From assembly GCA_002719335.1 (NCBI GenBank), contig PBHE01000039.1, forward strand, positions 1 to 37,221: 37,221 bases of DNA. The letters are read 5' to 3'. Shown piece by piece: positions 1 through 8,127 of the stretch. Both the position numbers and the translations under genes were made by a program. The notes under the pieces are model-generated. The model searched no databases and was not told where the DNA came from. It worked only from the letters and a program-made list of their open reading frames with translations. Position 1 is the stretch's first letter. Each line of letters opens with the position of its first letter. The stretch comes from Acidimicrobiaceae bacterium. Lineage in GTDB: Bacteria; Actinomycetota; Acidimicrobiia; Acidimicrobiales; Poriferisodalaceae.

Positions 1-180
1 CGCTCGACCGGACAGGACTTCGACCCTCCGGTCGACCTCGTCGAGGCGACGACAGCATTCTTCAGCGGGTTCATCACCGACGACAGCCGGGCAGGCGGAA
101 TGTTCGGTCCTGAGGTGGAAGTCCCAGACGATGCCTCCGCTCTGGATCGTCTACTCGGTTTGAGCGGTCGCACGCCCTAG
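1..180 (+). CDS. C-terminal end of a TIGR03086-like DinB/MDMPI-fold protein (partial)
   Basis: The frame is open from the first base and ends at TAG 178-180, giving 59 residues of a protein that starts outside the window. The tail, FGPEVEVPDD followed by LDRLLGLSGRTP, resembles the usual ending of TIGR03086-type metal-binding proteins, where an FGP..V.VPDDA stretch precedes a DRLLAL.GR.P terminus. These belong to the DinB/mycothiol-dependent maleylpyruvate isomerase fold common in Actinomycetota. The metal-binding histidines would be in the missing part, so catalytic competence cannot be judged. The first copy of the dispersed repeat follows 23 bases after the stop. Assignment rests on the short tail only. 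Confidence 0.5.
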   Translation, partial: RSTGQDFDPPVDLVEATTAFFSGFITDDSRAGGMFGPEVEVPDDASALDRLLGLSGRTP

Positions 181-202
181 AGGGAGTTAACTCACTTGTT
201 TC

Positions 203-230
203 GGGGCAGATCCCGTATCGCCCACACTCA
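203..230 (+). repeat. Dispersed tRNA-3'-end-like repeat, copy R1
   Basis: The core reads GGGGCAGATCCCGTATCGCCC, split here as GGGGCAGATCCCGTAT plus CGCCCACAC, and matches the other copies in the window. GGGC and GCCC can pair around the conserved loop. It is preceded by CTCACTTGTTTC, which is also found before R4 (CTCACTCGAGTTTC) and, in diverged form, before R10. Confidence 0.75.
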
Positions 231-273
231 GAATCACAAGGCGTCGAGTCGAGAGCTTTGGTTGTTGAACACC

Positions 274-372
274 AGCTGTACCAGAGCTTTCGTTTTGGGC
301 CGTGAATCGTTGGTTGGGTTTTTGAATGCCGCGAGCTTCGCTTGCGTCTCAATCAACGCCCGAGTCGGTTCG
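274..372 (+). repeat. Downstream tail of repeat copy R1 (shared with R9)
   Basis: This stretch aligns with 19905-19995. Shared blocks include GTACCAG, TCTTCGTTTT/GCTTTCGTTTT, GAATCGTTG/GACTCGTTG, GCGAGCTTCGCTT/GCGAGTTTCGCTT and a TCAATCAACGCC/TCAGCTAAGTCGCC end. AGCT at 274-277 and AGCT at 285-288 can pair around GTACCAG. The rest of the gap to 541 holds no gene I can support. Confidence 0.6.
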
Positions 373-541
373 TCAACCCGATGTGCTTTCAGAGTTCGCC
401 TTCTGTGGCCAGGCTATTGTTGACCAGTAAATCTAGGGAGGGTGTCATGGCGAGACCAGTGCTAAGGGTTGTGCCGGGGTTTGACGCCTCCGGTAAATCG
501 TGTGTAGGTCTTTCCCGCCTGGACAAACGGGGGTGTTGGAC

Positions 542-1876
542 GTGAATGACAGTTCTCGTCGTATTTACGACTCGGTTCTCGGTTTGCTGTCGAACGTCGA
601 TAACCCCACTCCGATGGTTCGTTTGTCGCGCCTGGTTCCCTTCGAGCACGCCGAGGTGTACGCGAAGCTGGAGTGGTATAACCCGTTTGGCGCTGTCAAG
701 GACCGGGTCGCGTGGAACATGGTGCGTGACGCGGAAGAGTCCGGGCGGGTGGGTTCGGCTCAAAAGCTGGTGGAGCCAACTTCAGGCAACACGGGCCTCG
801 CTCTCGCCATGGTCTCGAATGCGAAGGGTTATTCCCTGACCACTCCTCTCTCGAACCAGATCCCGCTCGAGAAGCGTACGGTTCTGCGTCTCGCAGGGGT
901 CGATGTGGTCGAGCTCGAGGATTCGTTGTGTCCGGCTCCGGGGGCACCTGAAGGTGCCATTGCCAGAGCTGACGAGATCGCGCAGCAGCCCGAATTCGAA
1001 ATGTTGAACCAGTACACGAACGGGGCCAACCCGGACGCGCACTATCGCACCACGGGACCTGAGGTGTGGCATCAGACCGCCGGTCTTGTTACCCACTTCG
1101 TTGCAGGTCTGGGTACTTGCGGGACCATCAACGGTTCGGGACGCTTCTTGAAGGAACAGGACCGAGGTGTCCAGGTACTTGGTGTGCATCCGGCCGCGGG
1201 TCACGACATTCCTGGTGTTCGCAGCCTCGCCCAGCTGAGCCAGACCGAGTTCTTCACTCCGGAGAAATACGACGGGCTCGTCGAGGTGGAGAACAAGTTG
1301 GCCTTCGAGATGTGTCAGCGGATCAACCGAGAAGAGAGCCTCACTGCAGGGCCCAGTTCGGGTATGGCGCTGGCGGGTGCGTTGAGGTTGGTACCAGACG
1401 AGCCAGGCAACGTTGTGGTGGTGATCTTCCCTGACAGCGTTTTCAAGTACGCCTCATCGATTCTGCGCAATGTTGCCGGGCTGGGAACAGCGCCGCCGTC
1501 GGGAACCAAACGCGAGCAGTTGCTGGATTCGATGATCGAGAACGCTCGGGTCAACTCGAATCTTGCCGTCGACGTCGACGCTGCTCACGACTTCTGGCAA
1601 CAGCACGAGCCCTTGGTGATTGACGTGCGCGAGCCCGACGACCACCGCCAGCGACACATCCCCGGTGCGATCAATATGCCGCTCGACGAACTAGGCGACC
1701 TCGCTGCATTCCTTCCAGACGACCGCGACGCGCCGTTGCTCAGCGTGTGCGAGCGCGGGAACCTTTCACTATCCGGTGCGTTGTTCCTGAACAGCCTCGG
1801 CTACCGAAACGCGAGAAGTATCACCGGCGGCACACAGGCCTGGGACGAGCAAGGATTCGCCGTCACGTCAACCTGA
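542..1876 (+). CDS. Cysteine synthase-like PLP enzyme fused to a rhodanese domain
   Basis: A beta-substituting fold-type II PLP enzyme (cysteine synthase/CBS family) followed by a rhodanese (sulfurtransferase) domain, about 444 residues. The PLP lysine lies in GAVKDR (about residue 53), the substrate loop is PTSGNTG (79-85), and the glycine-rich phosphate loop is GLGTCGTINGSG. From about residue 350 the rhodanese part shows VIDVREPDD, HIPGAINMP and an active loop CERGNLS with the catalytic Cys near 403. GTG 542 is preferred because GGGGGTG lies just upstream; the frame is open back to GTG 500 but with no clear ribosome site. The fusion suggests coupled sulfur incorporation and sulfane transfer in the cytosol. 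The sulfur donor is unknown. It stands alone between repeat copies R1 and R2. Confidence 0.85.
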   Translation: MNDSSRRIYDSVLGLLSNVDNPTPMVRLSRLVPFEHAEVYAKLEWYNPFGAVKDRVAWNMVRDAEESGRVGSAQKLVEPTSGNTGLALAMVSNAKGYSLTTPLSNQIPLEKRTVLRLAGVDVVELEDSLCPAPGAPEGAIARADEIAQQPEFEMLNQYTNGANPDAHYRTTGPEVWHQTAGLVTHFVAGLGTCGTINGSGRFLKEQDRGVQVLGVHPAAGHDIPGVRSLAQLSQTEFFTPEKYDGLVEVENKLAFEMCQRINREESLTAGPSSGMALAGALRLVPDEPGNVVVVIFPDSVFKYASSILRNVAGLGTAPPSGTKREQLLDSMIENARVNSNLAVDVDAAHDFWQQHEPLVIDVREPDDHRQRHIPGAINMPLDELGDLAAFLPDDRDAPLLSVCERGNLSLSGALFLNSLGYRNARSITGGTQAWDEQGFAVTST

Positions 1877-1928
1877 GGGGCCCGCCAAAGCTTAAGTATT
1901 CAAGGCTCCGTTTATTTCTTACAAGGAG

Positions 1929-1964
1929 GGGTCACAGGTTCCAGTCCTGTATCGCCCACCCCGA
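1929..1964 (+). repeat. Dispersed tRNA-3'-end-like repeat, copy R2
   Basis: This copy is the most tRNA-like. ACAGG (1934-1938), a seven-base loop TTCCAGT and CCTGT (1946-1950) form a T-arm, followed by ATCGCCC, A and CC, as in a tRNA acceptor end. No matching GGGCGAT 5' acceptor or anticodon arm lies upstream, so it is not a tRNA gene. An outer GGGGT/ACCCC pair also encloses it. About 50 bases downstream CAGA (2009-2012) and TCTG (2023-2026) flank GGTACC, the second module of the element. Confidence 0.75.
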
Positions 1965-2031
1965 TAATCAGAAACGGCTTCGGGCAGGCTTCACTCTGTG
2001 TTTGAAAACAGAGGTACCAGGTTCTGCGTGC

Positions 2032-2451
2032 CTAGCTGTGGGCGACATCGATAGTGCTGCCATCGGCGAGTGCGATCGCTTCGATCTCGAACATCAACTC
2101 GGGGTACGCCAGGGCCCGCACCTCACAGATCGTGTCAGCAGGATATGGCTGGCTGAATACCTCCTCACGCAACTTAACCACCTCGGGAAAATGGGACATG
2201 TCGGTGACGAAGATGGTGACCTTGATCACCTGATCGAGACTCGATCCCGCTGCTTTGAGGACGCGCTCGAGATTGCGGACCGCCTGGCGGGACTGAGCGC
2301 CGAAGTCGCCAACGCCGACGACCTCACCCTGATCGTTCACAGCGGCTTGTCCCGACACGAAGACGAGATCGCCAACCCGGAACCCTTGGGAGATGTGAAC
2401 CGCGGCGAACCGGTCAGGTTCGGTGCTGATGCGCTGAGCGTCGGTTCCCAT
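2032..2451 (-). CDS. RidA/YjgF/UK114-family protein
   Basis: A 139-residue cytosolic trimer-forming family protein. Family features are VGDLVFVSGQAAV near the start, a QAVRNLERVLKAAG helix, VIKVTIFVTDM and the C-terminal FEIEAIAL strand. Classical RidA members deaminate reactive enamine/imine intermediates using an Arg in a (P)AR.. motif before the last strands. Here that region reads YPADTICEVRALAYPEL, so the Arg is not at the expected place and this is probably a Rid paralogue of other function. The ATG at 2451 has no strong purine box. The 3' end abuts the tail of repeat R2: the stop at 2032-2034 lies just past its GGTACC hairpin. It is convergent with the cysteine synthase gene. Confidence 0.85.
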   Translation of the reverse strand: MGTDAQRISTEPDRFAAVHISQGFRVGDLVFVSGQAAVNDQGEVVGVGDFGAQSRQAVRNLERVLKAAGSSLDQVIKVTIFVTDMSHFPEVVKLREEVFSQPYPADTICEVRALAYPELMFEIEAIALADGSTIDVAHS

Positions 2452-2550
2452 CTCCGGATCCTACTTCGACTATGGGTTGGCGAACTTTGCCTCACAGGTG
2501 AATTCCGTAGCCAGTCGCCGCCGGAGGAGGCCATTCGCAGATACACCCCA

Positions 2551-2967
2551 TTAGGTCCCGCCAACGTTGATGGTTATGCGGCCGCTCGAGTGAAGCGAAC
2601 AGAATCCCTCGACGGTGGCGGCCTCGGCAAACCTCGTATCGAGCCGGTCGCCAGCGGGAATGACGAAGGGACCGATCTGATGAGCCGTCGAGTCTTCGTT
2701 GATCACGGTGAGCTGGTCCCGAAGCCTGAAGTCGAGGTTTGCAGGGATGATGTCGACGTCGCGTCCCAAACTGAGGCGCATCGCCGTCCCTTCTGGGATA
2801 GTGATCACGTGCTGTTCGGGCTCTGGCTGGCCAACAACTCGGCTGAGAGTCACGCTGCCGACGACCATCGCCGTCGCCACAATGGCGAAGAGGACCAACA
2901 CGGCTCGCGAGGAACGATCCGAGCGACCGTCGGAAATCCTCACCCAGGAAGCGTCCACGACTCCCAA
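2551..2967 (-). CDS. Membrane-anchored cupredoxin-like protein
   Basis: A 138-residue protein with a charged N-terminus and one membrane segment (AVLVLFAIVATAMVVGSVTL, about residues 22-41). The outer domain ends in a cupredoxin-like pattern: HQIGPFVIPAG (first His) then EGFCSLHSSG (Cys and second His). This is three of the four ligands of a type-1 copper site, with no clear axial Met. It would sit outside the membrane as a small electron carrier or copper-binding protein. It is upstream of the ridA-like gene on the same strand and divergent from the MFS gene at 3040. Copper binding is inferred from ligand spacing. Confidence 0.6.
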   Translation of the reverse strand: MGVVDASWVRISDGRSDRSSRAVLVLFAIVATAMVVGSVTLSRVVGQPEPEQHVITIPEGTAMRLSLGRDVDIIPANLDFRLRDQLTVINEDSTAHQIGPFVIPAGDRLDTRFAEAATVEGFCSLHSSGRITINVGGT

Positions 2968-3039
2968 ATCTAATCGGTGTTCGATAGAGTTTCAGCGGTT
3001 TGCTGCGTCGGCAGCGGAATAGCTGATGGGAGCTGAGGC

Positions 3040-4374
3040 GTGACACAGGTCGACGACTCGGTGCTCGGGACTGGCGAACAACTTTCGACCGGCCGCCGGG
3101 ACATTGAGCGAGTGCAGCGCCGGACCGTCCAAACGCTCCTCACGAGTCAGATTTGCGGCGGAATCGGGTTGGTGGCTGGCTACTCCGTGACGGCTCTGCT
3201 TGCGGATGACATCACTGGCTCGAAGACCTTGGCGGGTCTTGCCGCTGCCTCTCTGTCGATCGGCGCCGCGATCGCGTCCTTCCCGTTGGCGCGCATAATG
3301 GCTCGAAGCGGCCGACGTCCCGGTCTGCGGACGGGCTATGTCCTTGCGTCGATCGGTGCGTTTCTTGCTGTGTTGGCGGCAATCACCCGGCAGTTTCTGT
3401 TCCTGCCTCTCGGAGTGGCCCTCGTCGGCGTCGGCAGCGCTACCAACATGGCGACTCGCTACGCCGCAGCGGACCTCGCTAAGCCCGAGCGCCGAGCGTC
3501 GACGATCGGCTTGGTCGTCGCAGCCACGACGATCGGTTCGGGTTTCGGATCGCTGGTCTCTCTGTCGGTGTTCGACCCCATCGGGCGCAGCGTCGGTCTC
3601 CCCGACTACGCGGGTTCGTTCCTCACCGGCGCCTTGCTGTTCCTGGTGGCAGCCGCGATTGTAGAGATTCGATTGCGGCCGGATCCGCTAGTACTCGCCG
3701 GCGGGGTAGGTAGCGACGACAAAGACACAAGGCTGCCGTTCAGAGCTGCGCTGAGGCTGATCCTCGCGAACCCCAAGGCTCGAATGGCAGTGCTCGCTAT
3801 GATGATCAGCCAGGCCACGATGGTTGGCACCATGACCCTCACGCCGCTGCACATGAACGACGGCGGACAAAGCAAGGGCGCGATCAGCATCATGCTGTTC
3901 AGCCACATCCTTGGCATGTACGTCTTGAGTCCCCTGGTCGGTCGGCTCGCCGACCAGATCGGGCGCTACCCAATGCTGGTTTTTTCTGGGGTGCTCTGCG
4001 CGGCCGGTGCGTTGTGGGCAGGATTCACGCCGCCCGAAGGATTCATCGGAATCACTGGCGGCCAGACCGTGATTGGCCTCGCGTGGTGTTTCGGCGTCAT
4101 CGCAGCGAGCGGACTGCTAACAGAAGCGTTTCCGGTCGAGCAGAGTGCCAGCGTCCAAGGCGCCGGCGACATGTGCATGATGGCGTTTGGGGCAGTCGCC
4201 GGTATTTCGGCCGGCGCCATCGTGTCCTATCGCAGCTATCTCGATCTCAATTTGGCCGCTGCGACCCTCGGCGTGGTCCTGGTGGTCGCGGTGCTGTTCA
4301 CCGTCGCCACCACGGACCGGGGCGGCCAGCGCGGGCAAACCGTATTCGCTGTCACGCCAGCGCCCGGTCACTGA
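3040..4374 (+). CDS. MFS transporter
   Basis: A 444-residue major facilitator superfamily protein with about twelve hydrophobic segments. Loop motifs are ARIMARSGRRPG between segments 2 and 3 and GRLADQIGRYP in the second half, the paired MFS A-motifs. GTG 3040 is chosen because GGGAG lies about eight bases before it. The substrate cannot be read from sequence. Drug or small-metabolite efflux is typical for families with this arrangement, but uptake is equally possible. It is the only plus-strand gene between repeats R2 and R3 and is divergent from the cupredoxin-like gene, sharing a region of about 70 bases. Confidence 0.85.
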   Translation: MTQVDDSVLGTGEQLSTGRRDIERVQRRTVQTLLTSQICGGIGLVAGYSVTALLADDITGSKTLAGLAAASLSIGAAIASFPLARIMARSGRRPGLRTGYVLASIGAFLAVLAAITRQFLFLPLGVALVGVGSATNMATRYAAADLAKPERRASTIGLVVAATTIGSGFGSLVSLSVFDPIGRSVGLPDYAGSFLTGALLFLVAAAIVEIRLRPDPLVLAGGVGSDDKDTRLPFRAALRLILANPKARMAVLAMMISQATMVGTMTLTPLHMNDGGQSKGAISIMLFSHILGMYVLSPLVGRLADQIGRYPMLVFSGVLCAAGALWAGFTPPEGFIGITGGQTVIGLAWCFGVIAASGLLTEAFPVEQSASVQGAGDMCMMAFGAVAGISAGAIVSYRSYLDLNLAAATLGVVLVVAVLFTVATTDRGGQRGQTVFAVTPAPGH

Positions 4375-4605
4375 GCGTGTGGCGAGCCCGCCGTCTTAGT
4401 AACGAGGGACTCAAGTGAACTTTCATCGCTGGATTCTTCGAGTTCTCAGCAGCTGCGCATTTCGTTGAGGTCAGCTTGTGTTTGGCACCCAGTAACGACA
4501 ACAGCTGTCAAGGCAACCAAAGCCCACCATCGCCGCAGACCGGACAAGCGCCCCATTTCAAAACTCTAATGCTGTTAACGGAGAGAGATTCAGCTCACTG
4601 GTTTT

Positions 4606-4632
4606 GGCATGGATCATGTATCGCCCACCACT
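4606..4632 (+). repeat. Dispersed tRNA-3'-end-like repeat, copy R3
   Basis: The core reads GGCATGGATCATGTATCGCC followed by CACC, with GGC and GCC able to pair. GTTAAC and CAGCTCACTGGTTTT precede it, resembling the GTTAACTCACTTGTTT before R1. The rest of the gap 4375-4684 shows no gene. Confidence 0.65.
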
Positions 4633-4684
4633 TGAAACCCCTTGACGCTAAGGTGCCACGGACTGAACAACCGAGGGAGCGGGC

Positions 4685-6325
4685 ATGGCCGATATCACCG
4701 TTTTCACGGCGCGCCGGGGTCGCACGATGGAGGCGTCGATGCCCACGGCCGAGGCGGTGGCCGTTCGCGATGGGCACATCGTTGAGGTAGGGACCTTGGA
4801 GAATATGGCCCCGTGGATCGATGGGTACGACCACGAGATCGACGACACCTTCCGCGACCACGTCATCATGCCCGGCTTCATTGACCCCCACCTCCACCCG
4901 TCAATGGCTGCAGTTCTCCTGCCCATGGAGTTCACCACCGTCGTGGAATGGGATCTGCCATGGAGTGAGATCGGCGCGGTTGGCGGCAGGGTCGAACTGC
5001 TCGATCGACTGATTGAGCTCGACGCTGAACTTGAGCCAGAAGCCCCGCTGTTTGCGTGGGGTCATCATCCAATTTGGCATGGTGAAGTCGACCGCGAGAC
5101 CCTCAACAATATCTCTGCTACACGGCCGGTAATTGTCTGGCATCGCGGCTACCACTCGCTGATTGTCAATGATGCCTGCTACCGGTGGATGGACATCGAC
5201 CTCGAAGCCGCGCGGCGGCATCCCCACATCGATGTTGATAGGGGTGCGTTCTTTGAGACAGGTCTCGGGGTCGCGTACCGGCATATGAACAGTTTCTTGC
5301 TCGGAACCGAACGGTTCCGAGCCGGGCTCGACCGGATGCGTCAGGTCATCCACCACGGTGGACAGACCACCATCGGCGACGCGGCCATGGGGATGTACGG
5401 CTTTGAGGAGGAGTGGGAACATCTCAAAGCGGTGATGGAACGACCAGATACGCCGTTCCGCATCCAACTAATGCCAGCCGAGATGGGCCCCGTCGGCGAC
5501 GAGCAATCCGATGAGGCCATGATCGAACGGATCCTCGCCTACCCGCAGCGCAACACCCATCGGCTGCGATTCAGCGACCACGTCAAGATGTTCGCCGATG
5601 GGGGGTTTTTCGCGGAGTTGCTAATGCTCAAGGCACCCGGGCACCTAGACGGGCGACACGGTGAGTGGATGACGCCTCCTGAACGTTTCGAGCAAGTCGC
5701 ACGCGCATTCTGGAACGCGGGCCTGAAAATTCACGTCCATTGCACCGGGGACCTCGGCGTCGAGATGGCGCTATCGACGCTCGAGAAGCTGCAATGGGAA
5801 CGCCCACGCTTCAACCATCGCTTCACCTTCGAGCACTTCGGGATCTCGAGTGCCCAACAGGTCGCACGGATGGCCGAGGTCGGTGCGTTGGCATCGGTCA
5901 ACGCCTACTACGTATATGAGCTGTCGCGGGCGTTCGCCGATCACACCCTGGGTTATGAGAGGGCATCGCAGATGTCGCGGCTTGGGTCACTGGAACGGGC
6001 CGGTATCCGCTTCGCTGTGCACTCCGATTTCACGATGGCTCCTGCCAAGCCCCTCAACAATGCGTGGGTGGCCGCTAATCGCCTGAACGAGTCGGGCGAG
6101 GTGATGTGTTCCAACGAGCGAGCGTCACTTGATGCTGCCATCAAGGCCATCACCTGCAATGCGGCCTATGTGCTGGGCCTGGAGGATGAGATTGGGTCTC
6201 TACGCTGGGGGAAGCGGGCAGACTTCACGATTCTTGAGGCCGACCCGTACGACGTCGGCGCTGAGGGTCTTCGCGACATCCCAATTTGGGGCACGGTGTT
6301 CGAGGGTGAGAAGTTCCCGATCTGA
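4685..6325 (+). CDS. Amidohydrolase family 3 (YtcJ-like) metal-dependent hydrolase
   Basis: A 546-residue cytosolic amidohydrolase with the composite beta-sandwich plus TIM-barrel layout. Visible elements are the N-terminal strand region ending in VIMPGFIDPHLHP (HxH metal ligands, about residue 70), a barrel His in KIHVHCTGDLG, another in FTFEHFG, the Asp-bearing RFAVHSDF, and the C-terminal return sandwich GLEDEIGSLRWGKRADFTIL. Family members hydrolyse amide or C-N bonds using one or two divalent metals. The substrate is not deducible. GGGAG lies before ATG 4685. It is followed after 20 bases by a COG0523 GTPase, which suggests a dedicated metal-delivery partner. Confidence 0.85.
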   Translation: MADITVFTARRGRTMEASMPTAEAVAVRDGHIVEVGTLENMAPWIDGYDHEIDDTFRDHVIMPGFIDPHLHPSMAAVLLPMEFTTVVEWDLPWSEIGAVGGRVELLDRLIELDAELEPEAPLFAWGHHPIWHGEVDRETLNNISATRPVIVWHRGYHSLIVNDACYRWMDIDLEAARRHPHIDVDRGAFFETGLGVAYRHMNSFLLGTERFRAGLDRMRQVIHHGGQTTIGDAAMGMYGFEEEWEHLKAVMERPDTPFRIQLMPAEMGPVGDEQSDEAMIERILAYPQRNTHRLRFSDHVKMFADGGFFAELLMLKAPGHLDGRHGEWMTPPERFEQVARAFWNAGLKIHVHCTGDLGVEMALSTLEKLQWERPRFNHRFTFEHFGISSAQQVARMAEVGALASVNAYYVYELSRAFADHTLGYERASQMSRLGSLERAGIRFAVHSDFTMAPAKPLNNAWVAANRLNESGEVMCSNERASLDAAIKAITCNAAYVLGLEDEIGSLRWGKRADFTILEADPYDVGAEGLRDIPIWGTVFEGEKFPI

Positions 6326-6345
6326 GGGGCCGACAAACGCTAACG

Positions 6346-7308
6346 ATGATCTCATCCGTCGAGCCCGTACCCATCACCGTCCTCGGAGGCTACCTCGGGG
6401 CAGGTAAGACAACCCTCGTTAATCGACTGCTTTCCGGTGACCACGGGCGGCGCCTGGCAGTTCTGGTTAACGATTTCGGGGAGGTGAATATCGACGTAGA
6501 CCTCATCACTTCCCATGATGGTGAGACCATTAGCCTGCAAAACGGCTGCGTGTGTTGTTCGATCGCCGACGCCTTAGGTGAGAGCCTCGATCGGGTTCTA
6601 GCACTGGACCCTGCGCCCGATCAGATTGTGATCGAAGCAAGCGGAGTCGCCGATCCGGCCAAGGTCGCCGCGTACGGCTACGGGTGGCCCGGTTGTCGGT
6701 TGGACGCGGTAATCGTGCTTGCTGATGCCGAGACCATTCAGGTCAGGGCGAAAGACCAGTTCGTGGGCGAGCTCGTCACTCGCCAACTGCGCGGTGCGAA
6801 TCTCGTGCTGGTCACCAAGAGTGATCTGGTTAGTCCAGAGGTCCTCGATTCCGTCCTCAGCTGGGCGCACGATGTCGCGGAGGTGCCCGTATTGCCCGTG
6901 ACTCGCGGTGAGGTCGAGCCAGAGGTCGTGCTCGCCATGTCGCGGTCCGATCTTGACGTCGGATCAGCACGAGTCGCGACGCGAGACGCACCCCCGTTGA
7001 CTGACGCTGATGCCATGTTCGAAACTGCGACGCTGAGGTTCCCCGGACCTCTGGCGCGGTCTCGGCTGGAAGCCGCCCTGACTTTGTGGTCGCAAGATGT
7101 TGTACGAGTCAAAGGCATCGTGTGGTTCGCTGAGGCGGATGGGGGCAATGCCGAACCCCATGTCGTGCAGCGAGTGGGCCTCAGGTGGTCGATTGAGCCC
7201 GCCACCACCGAAGTCAGCCTGGAAGCCGGTGGCGGTCGACTCGTGGTTGTGGTGCGCCGTGGCGCGCTGGAGGCAGCAGCCTTGATCAGCGATCTTGTCG
7301 AAGCTTAG
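6346..7308 (+). CDS. COG0523/CobW-type G3E GTPase, putative metallochaperone
   Basis: A 320-residue G3E-family P-loop GTPase. It shows Walker A GGYLGAGKTT (residues 14-23), the metal-binding CVCC motif (Cys 68, 70, 71), the Walker B-like IEASGVADP and the guanine-recognition TKSDL near residue 158. The last 90 residues match the CobW C-terminal region in length and pattern. COG0523 proteins load metal (Zn, Co and others) into client enzymes. The gene directly follows the metal-dependent amidohydrolase at 4685, so that enzyme is the likeliest client. This pairing is inference. Confidence 0.85.
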   Translation: MISSVEPVPITVLGGYLGAGKTTLVNRLLSGDHGRRLAVLVNDFGEVNIDVDLITSHDGETISLQNGCVCCSIADALGESLDRVLALDPAPDQIVIEASGVADPAKVAAYGYGWPGCRLDAVIVLADAETIQVRAKDQFVGELVTRQLRGANLVLVTKSDLVSPEVLDSVLSWAHDVAEVPVLPVTRGEVEPEVVLAMSRSDLDVGSARVATRDAPPLTDADAMFETATLRFPGPLARSRLEAALTLWSQDVVRVKGIVWFAEADGGNAEPHVVQRVGLRWSIEPATTEVSLEAGGGRLVVVVRRGALEAAALISDLVEA

Positions 7309-7531
7309 TAATGTTGACCGGAAGGAATAGAGAAACCCTTAACGGGGTCAGATTCACTGAGATTCCATGGCAATCGGCGAGTTCATTGTGGGGTAGCGAA
7401 TCTGATCAGCCAGCGGAGCTCGAGATCACCAAATGTGGTGAGCTCGTGTTCTGTCGAGTGAGGTAGCACGGTTGCGGCAAGATCTCCAGGCGCCGCCACT
7501 GCTCGAAGACTAGATCTCACTCGAGTTTCTT

Positions 7532-7560
7532 GGGGCAGATCCTGCGTCGCCCACGCCGAG
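7532..7560 (+). repeat. Dispersed tRNA-3'-end-like repeat, copy R4
   Basis: The core reads GGGGCAGATCCTGCGTCGCCC. GGGC/GCCC forms the inner stem, and TTTCT before it can pair with AGAAA after it (7559-7563). CTCACTCGAGTTTCTT upstream is the leader shared with R1 and R10. The stretch 7309-7531 contains no gene I can support. Confidence 0.75.
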
Positions 7561-7576
7561 AAATGCAACCGAATGG

Positions 7577-7602
7577 CCGCTCCTTCGGGGCGGTCTTTTG
7601 TC
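7577..7602 (+). terminator. TTCG-loop terminator-like hairpin, copy 1
   Basis: CCGCTCC (7577-7583) pairs with GGGGCGG (7587-7593) around TTC, followed by TCTTTTGTCG. It is nearly identical to the hairpins at 7943 and 8128, and it lies between repeat R4 and the gene at 7656. Confidence 0.75.
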
Positions 7603-7655
7603 GTTTCTCGTGAAGTACGCTTCGAACGCTTGACGATACGCAAAGGTGGAATGAA

Positions 7656-7922
7656 ATGGATTTAGCAGTCGTTTTTGAACTCCTCGGAGACTACGACGAG
7701 TGGCGCAAAGTTTTCGATGAAGACCTACCAGCACGGCAGGAGTTTTCAGAATCAATGATTGCTGGCCCAATGGACAACGGTCAGGTTGTGATTCTTTCCT
7801 ACGGAGTGGACATGGAAAAGATGGCGGCCTTCATGGGCACCGAGGAGTTTGCTGAACGCACAGGCAAATTTCACGGACCGCCAACGATTTACCAGTTGAC
7901 CGAAATGGCACCGCCAGCCTGA
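7656..7922 (+). CDS. Small conserved-type protein of unknown function (88 aa)
   Basis: The protein begins MDLAVVFELLGDYDEWRKVF and contains VVILSYGVDMEKMAAFMGTEEF and a HGPPTIYQLTEMAPPA end. The alternation of beta strands and amphipathic helices and the length resemble ferredoxin-like dimeric alpha/beta-barrel proteins, but no diagnostic motif is seen and I do not recognise the family. No signal peptide or membrane segment is visible. AAAGGTGG lies about six bases before ATG 7656. It is bracketed by two copies of the same terminator hairpin, so it appears to be a monocistronic unit. Confidence 0.7.
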   Translation: MDLAVVFELLGDYDEWRKVFDEDLPARQEFSESMIAGPMDNGQVVILSYGVDMEKMAAFMGTEEFAERTGKFHGPPTIYQLTEMAPPA

Positions 7923-7942
7923 GCCTTCAGCTTGGTGACATG

Positions 7943-7972
7943 GGCCGCTCCTTCGGGGGGCGGTCTCTTGTC
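7943..7972 (+). terminator. TTCG-loop terminator-like hairpin, copy 2
   Basis: CCGCTCC, a TTCG loop and a GGGGGGCGG arm are followed by TCTCTTGTCATTTTC. It begins about 20 bases after the stop of the gene ending at 7922. Confidence 0.8.
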
Positions 7973-7999
7973 ATTTTCAAAAGCCCTACGATCGTGGCA

Positions 8000-8116
8000 G
8001 TGAATCTGAAAGATTTATGGGCCGGGAACCGGCCACAGGATAAGGGCACTTGGCGCTACGTCTACATCTTCGGTTTGATCGTTCTTGTTTCGTTGGTGAT
8101 GCGAGTGGTCCAGTAG
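8000..8116 (+). CDS. Putative 38-residue single-pass membrane protein
   Basis: From GTG 8000 to TAG 8114-8116 the frame encodes a polar, Trp-containing N-terminus (MNLKDLWAGNRPQDKGTWRY) followed by one hydrophobic helix (VYIFGLIVLVSLVM) and a short basic tail. An in-frame GTG at 7994 is an alternative start. There is no strong ribosome site. Terminator copy 2 lies before it and copy 3 directly after it, which supports a real short transcript. Function unknown. Confidence 0.45.
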   Translation: MNLKDLWAGNRPQDKGTWRYVYIFGLIVLVSLVMRVVQ

Positions 8117-8127
8117 CCATGTCTACG

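Noticed and set aside
1884-1960. Complete tRNA gene ending at the R2 T-arm
   Set aside because: The T-arm and acceptor 3' strand look right, but there is no GGGCGAT 5' acceptor strand, D-arm or anticodon arm at the required distance.
2495-2522. Further repeat copy with GGTGAATTCCGTAGCCAGTC
   Set aside because: It resembles the R10 core for about 14 bases, but the CGCCCAC part is displaced and no stem is evident.
1747-2973. 408-codon plus-strand open frame
   Set aside because: It is antisense to the RidA-like and cupredoxin-like genes, which have clear family motifs; the plus-strand product has none.
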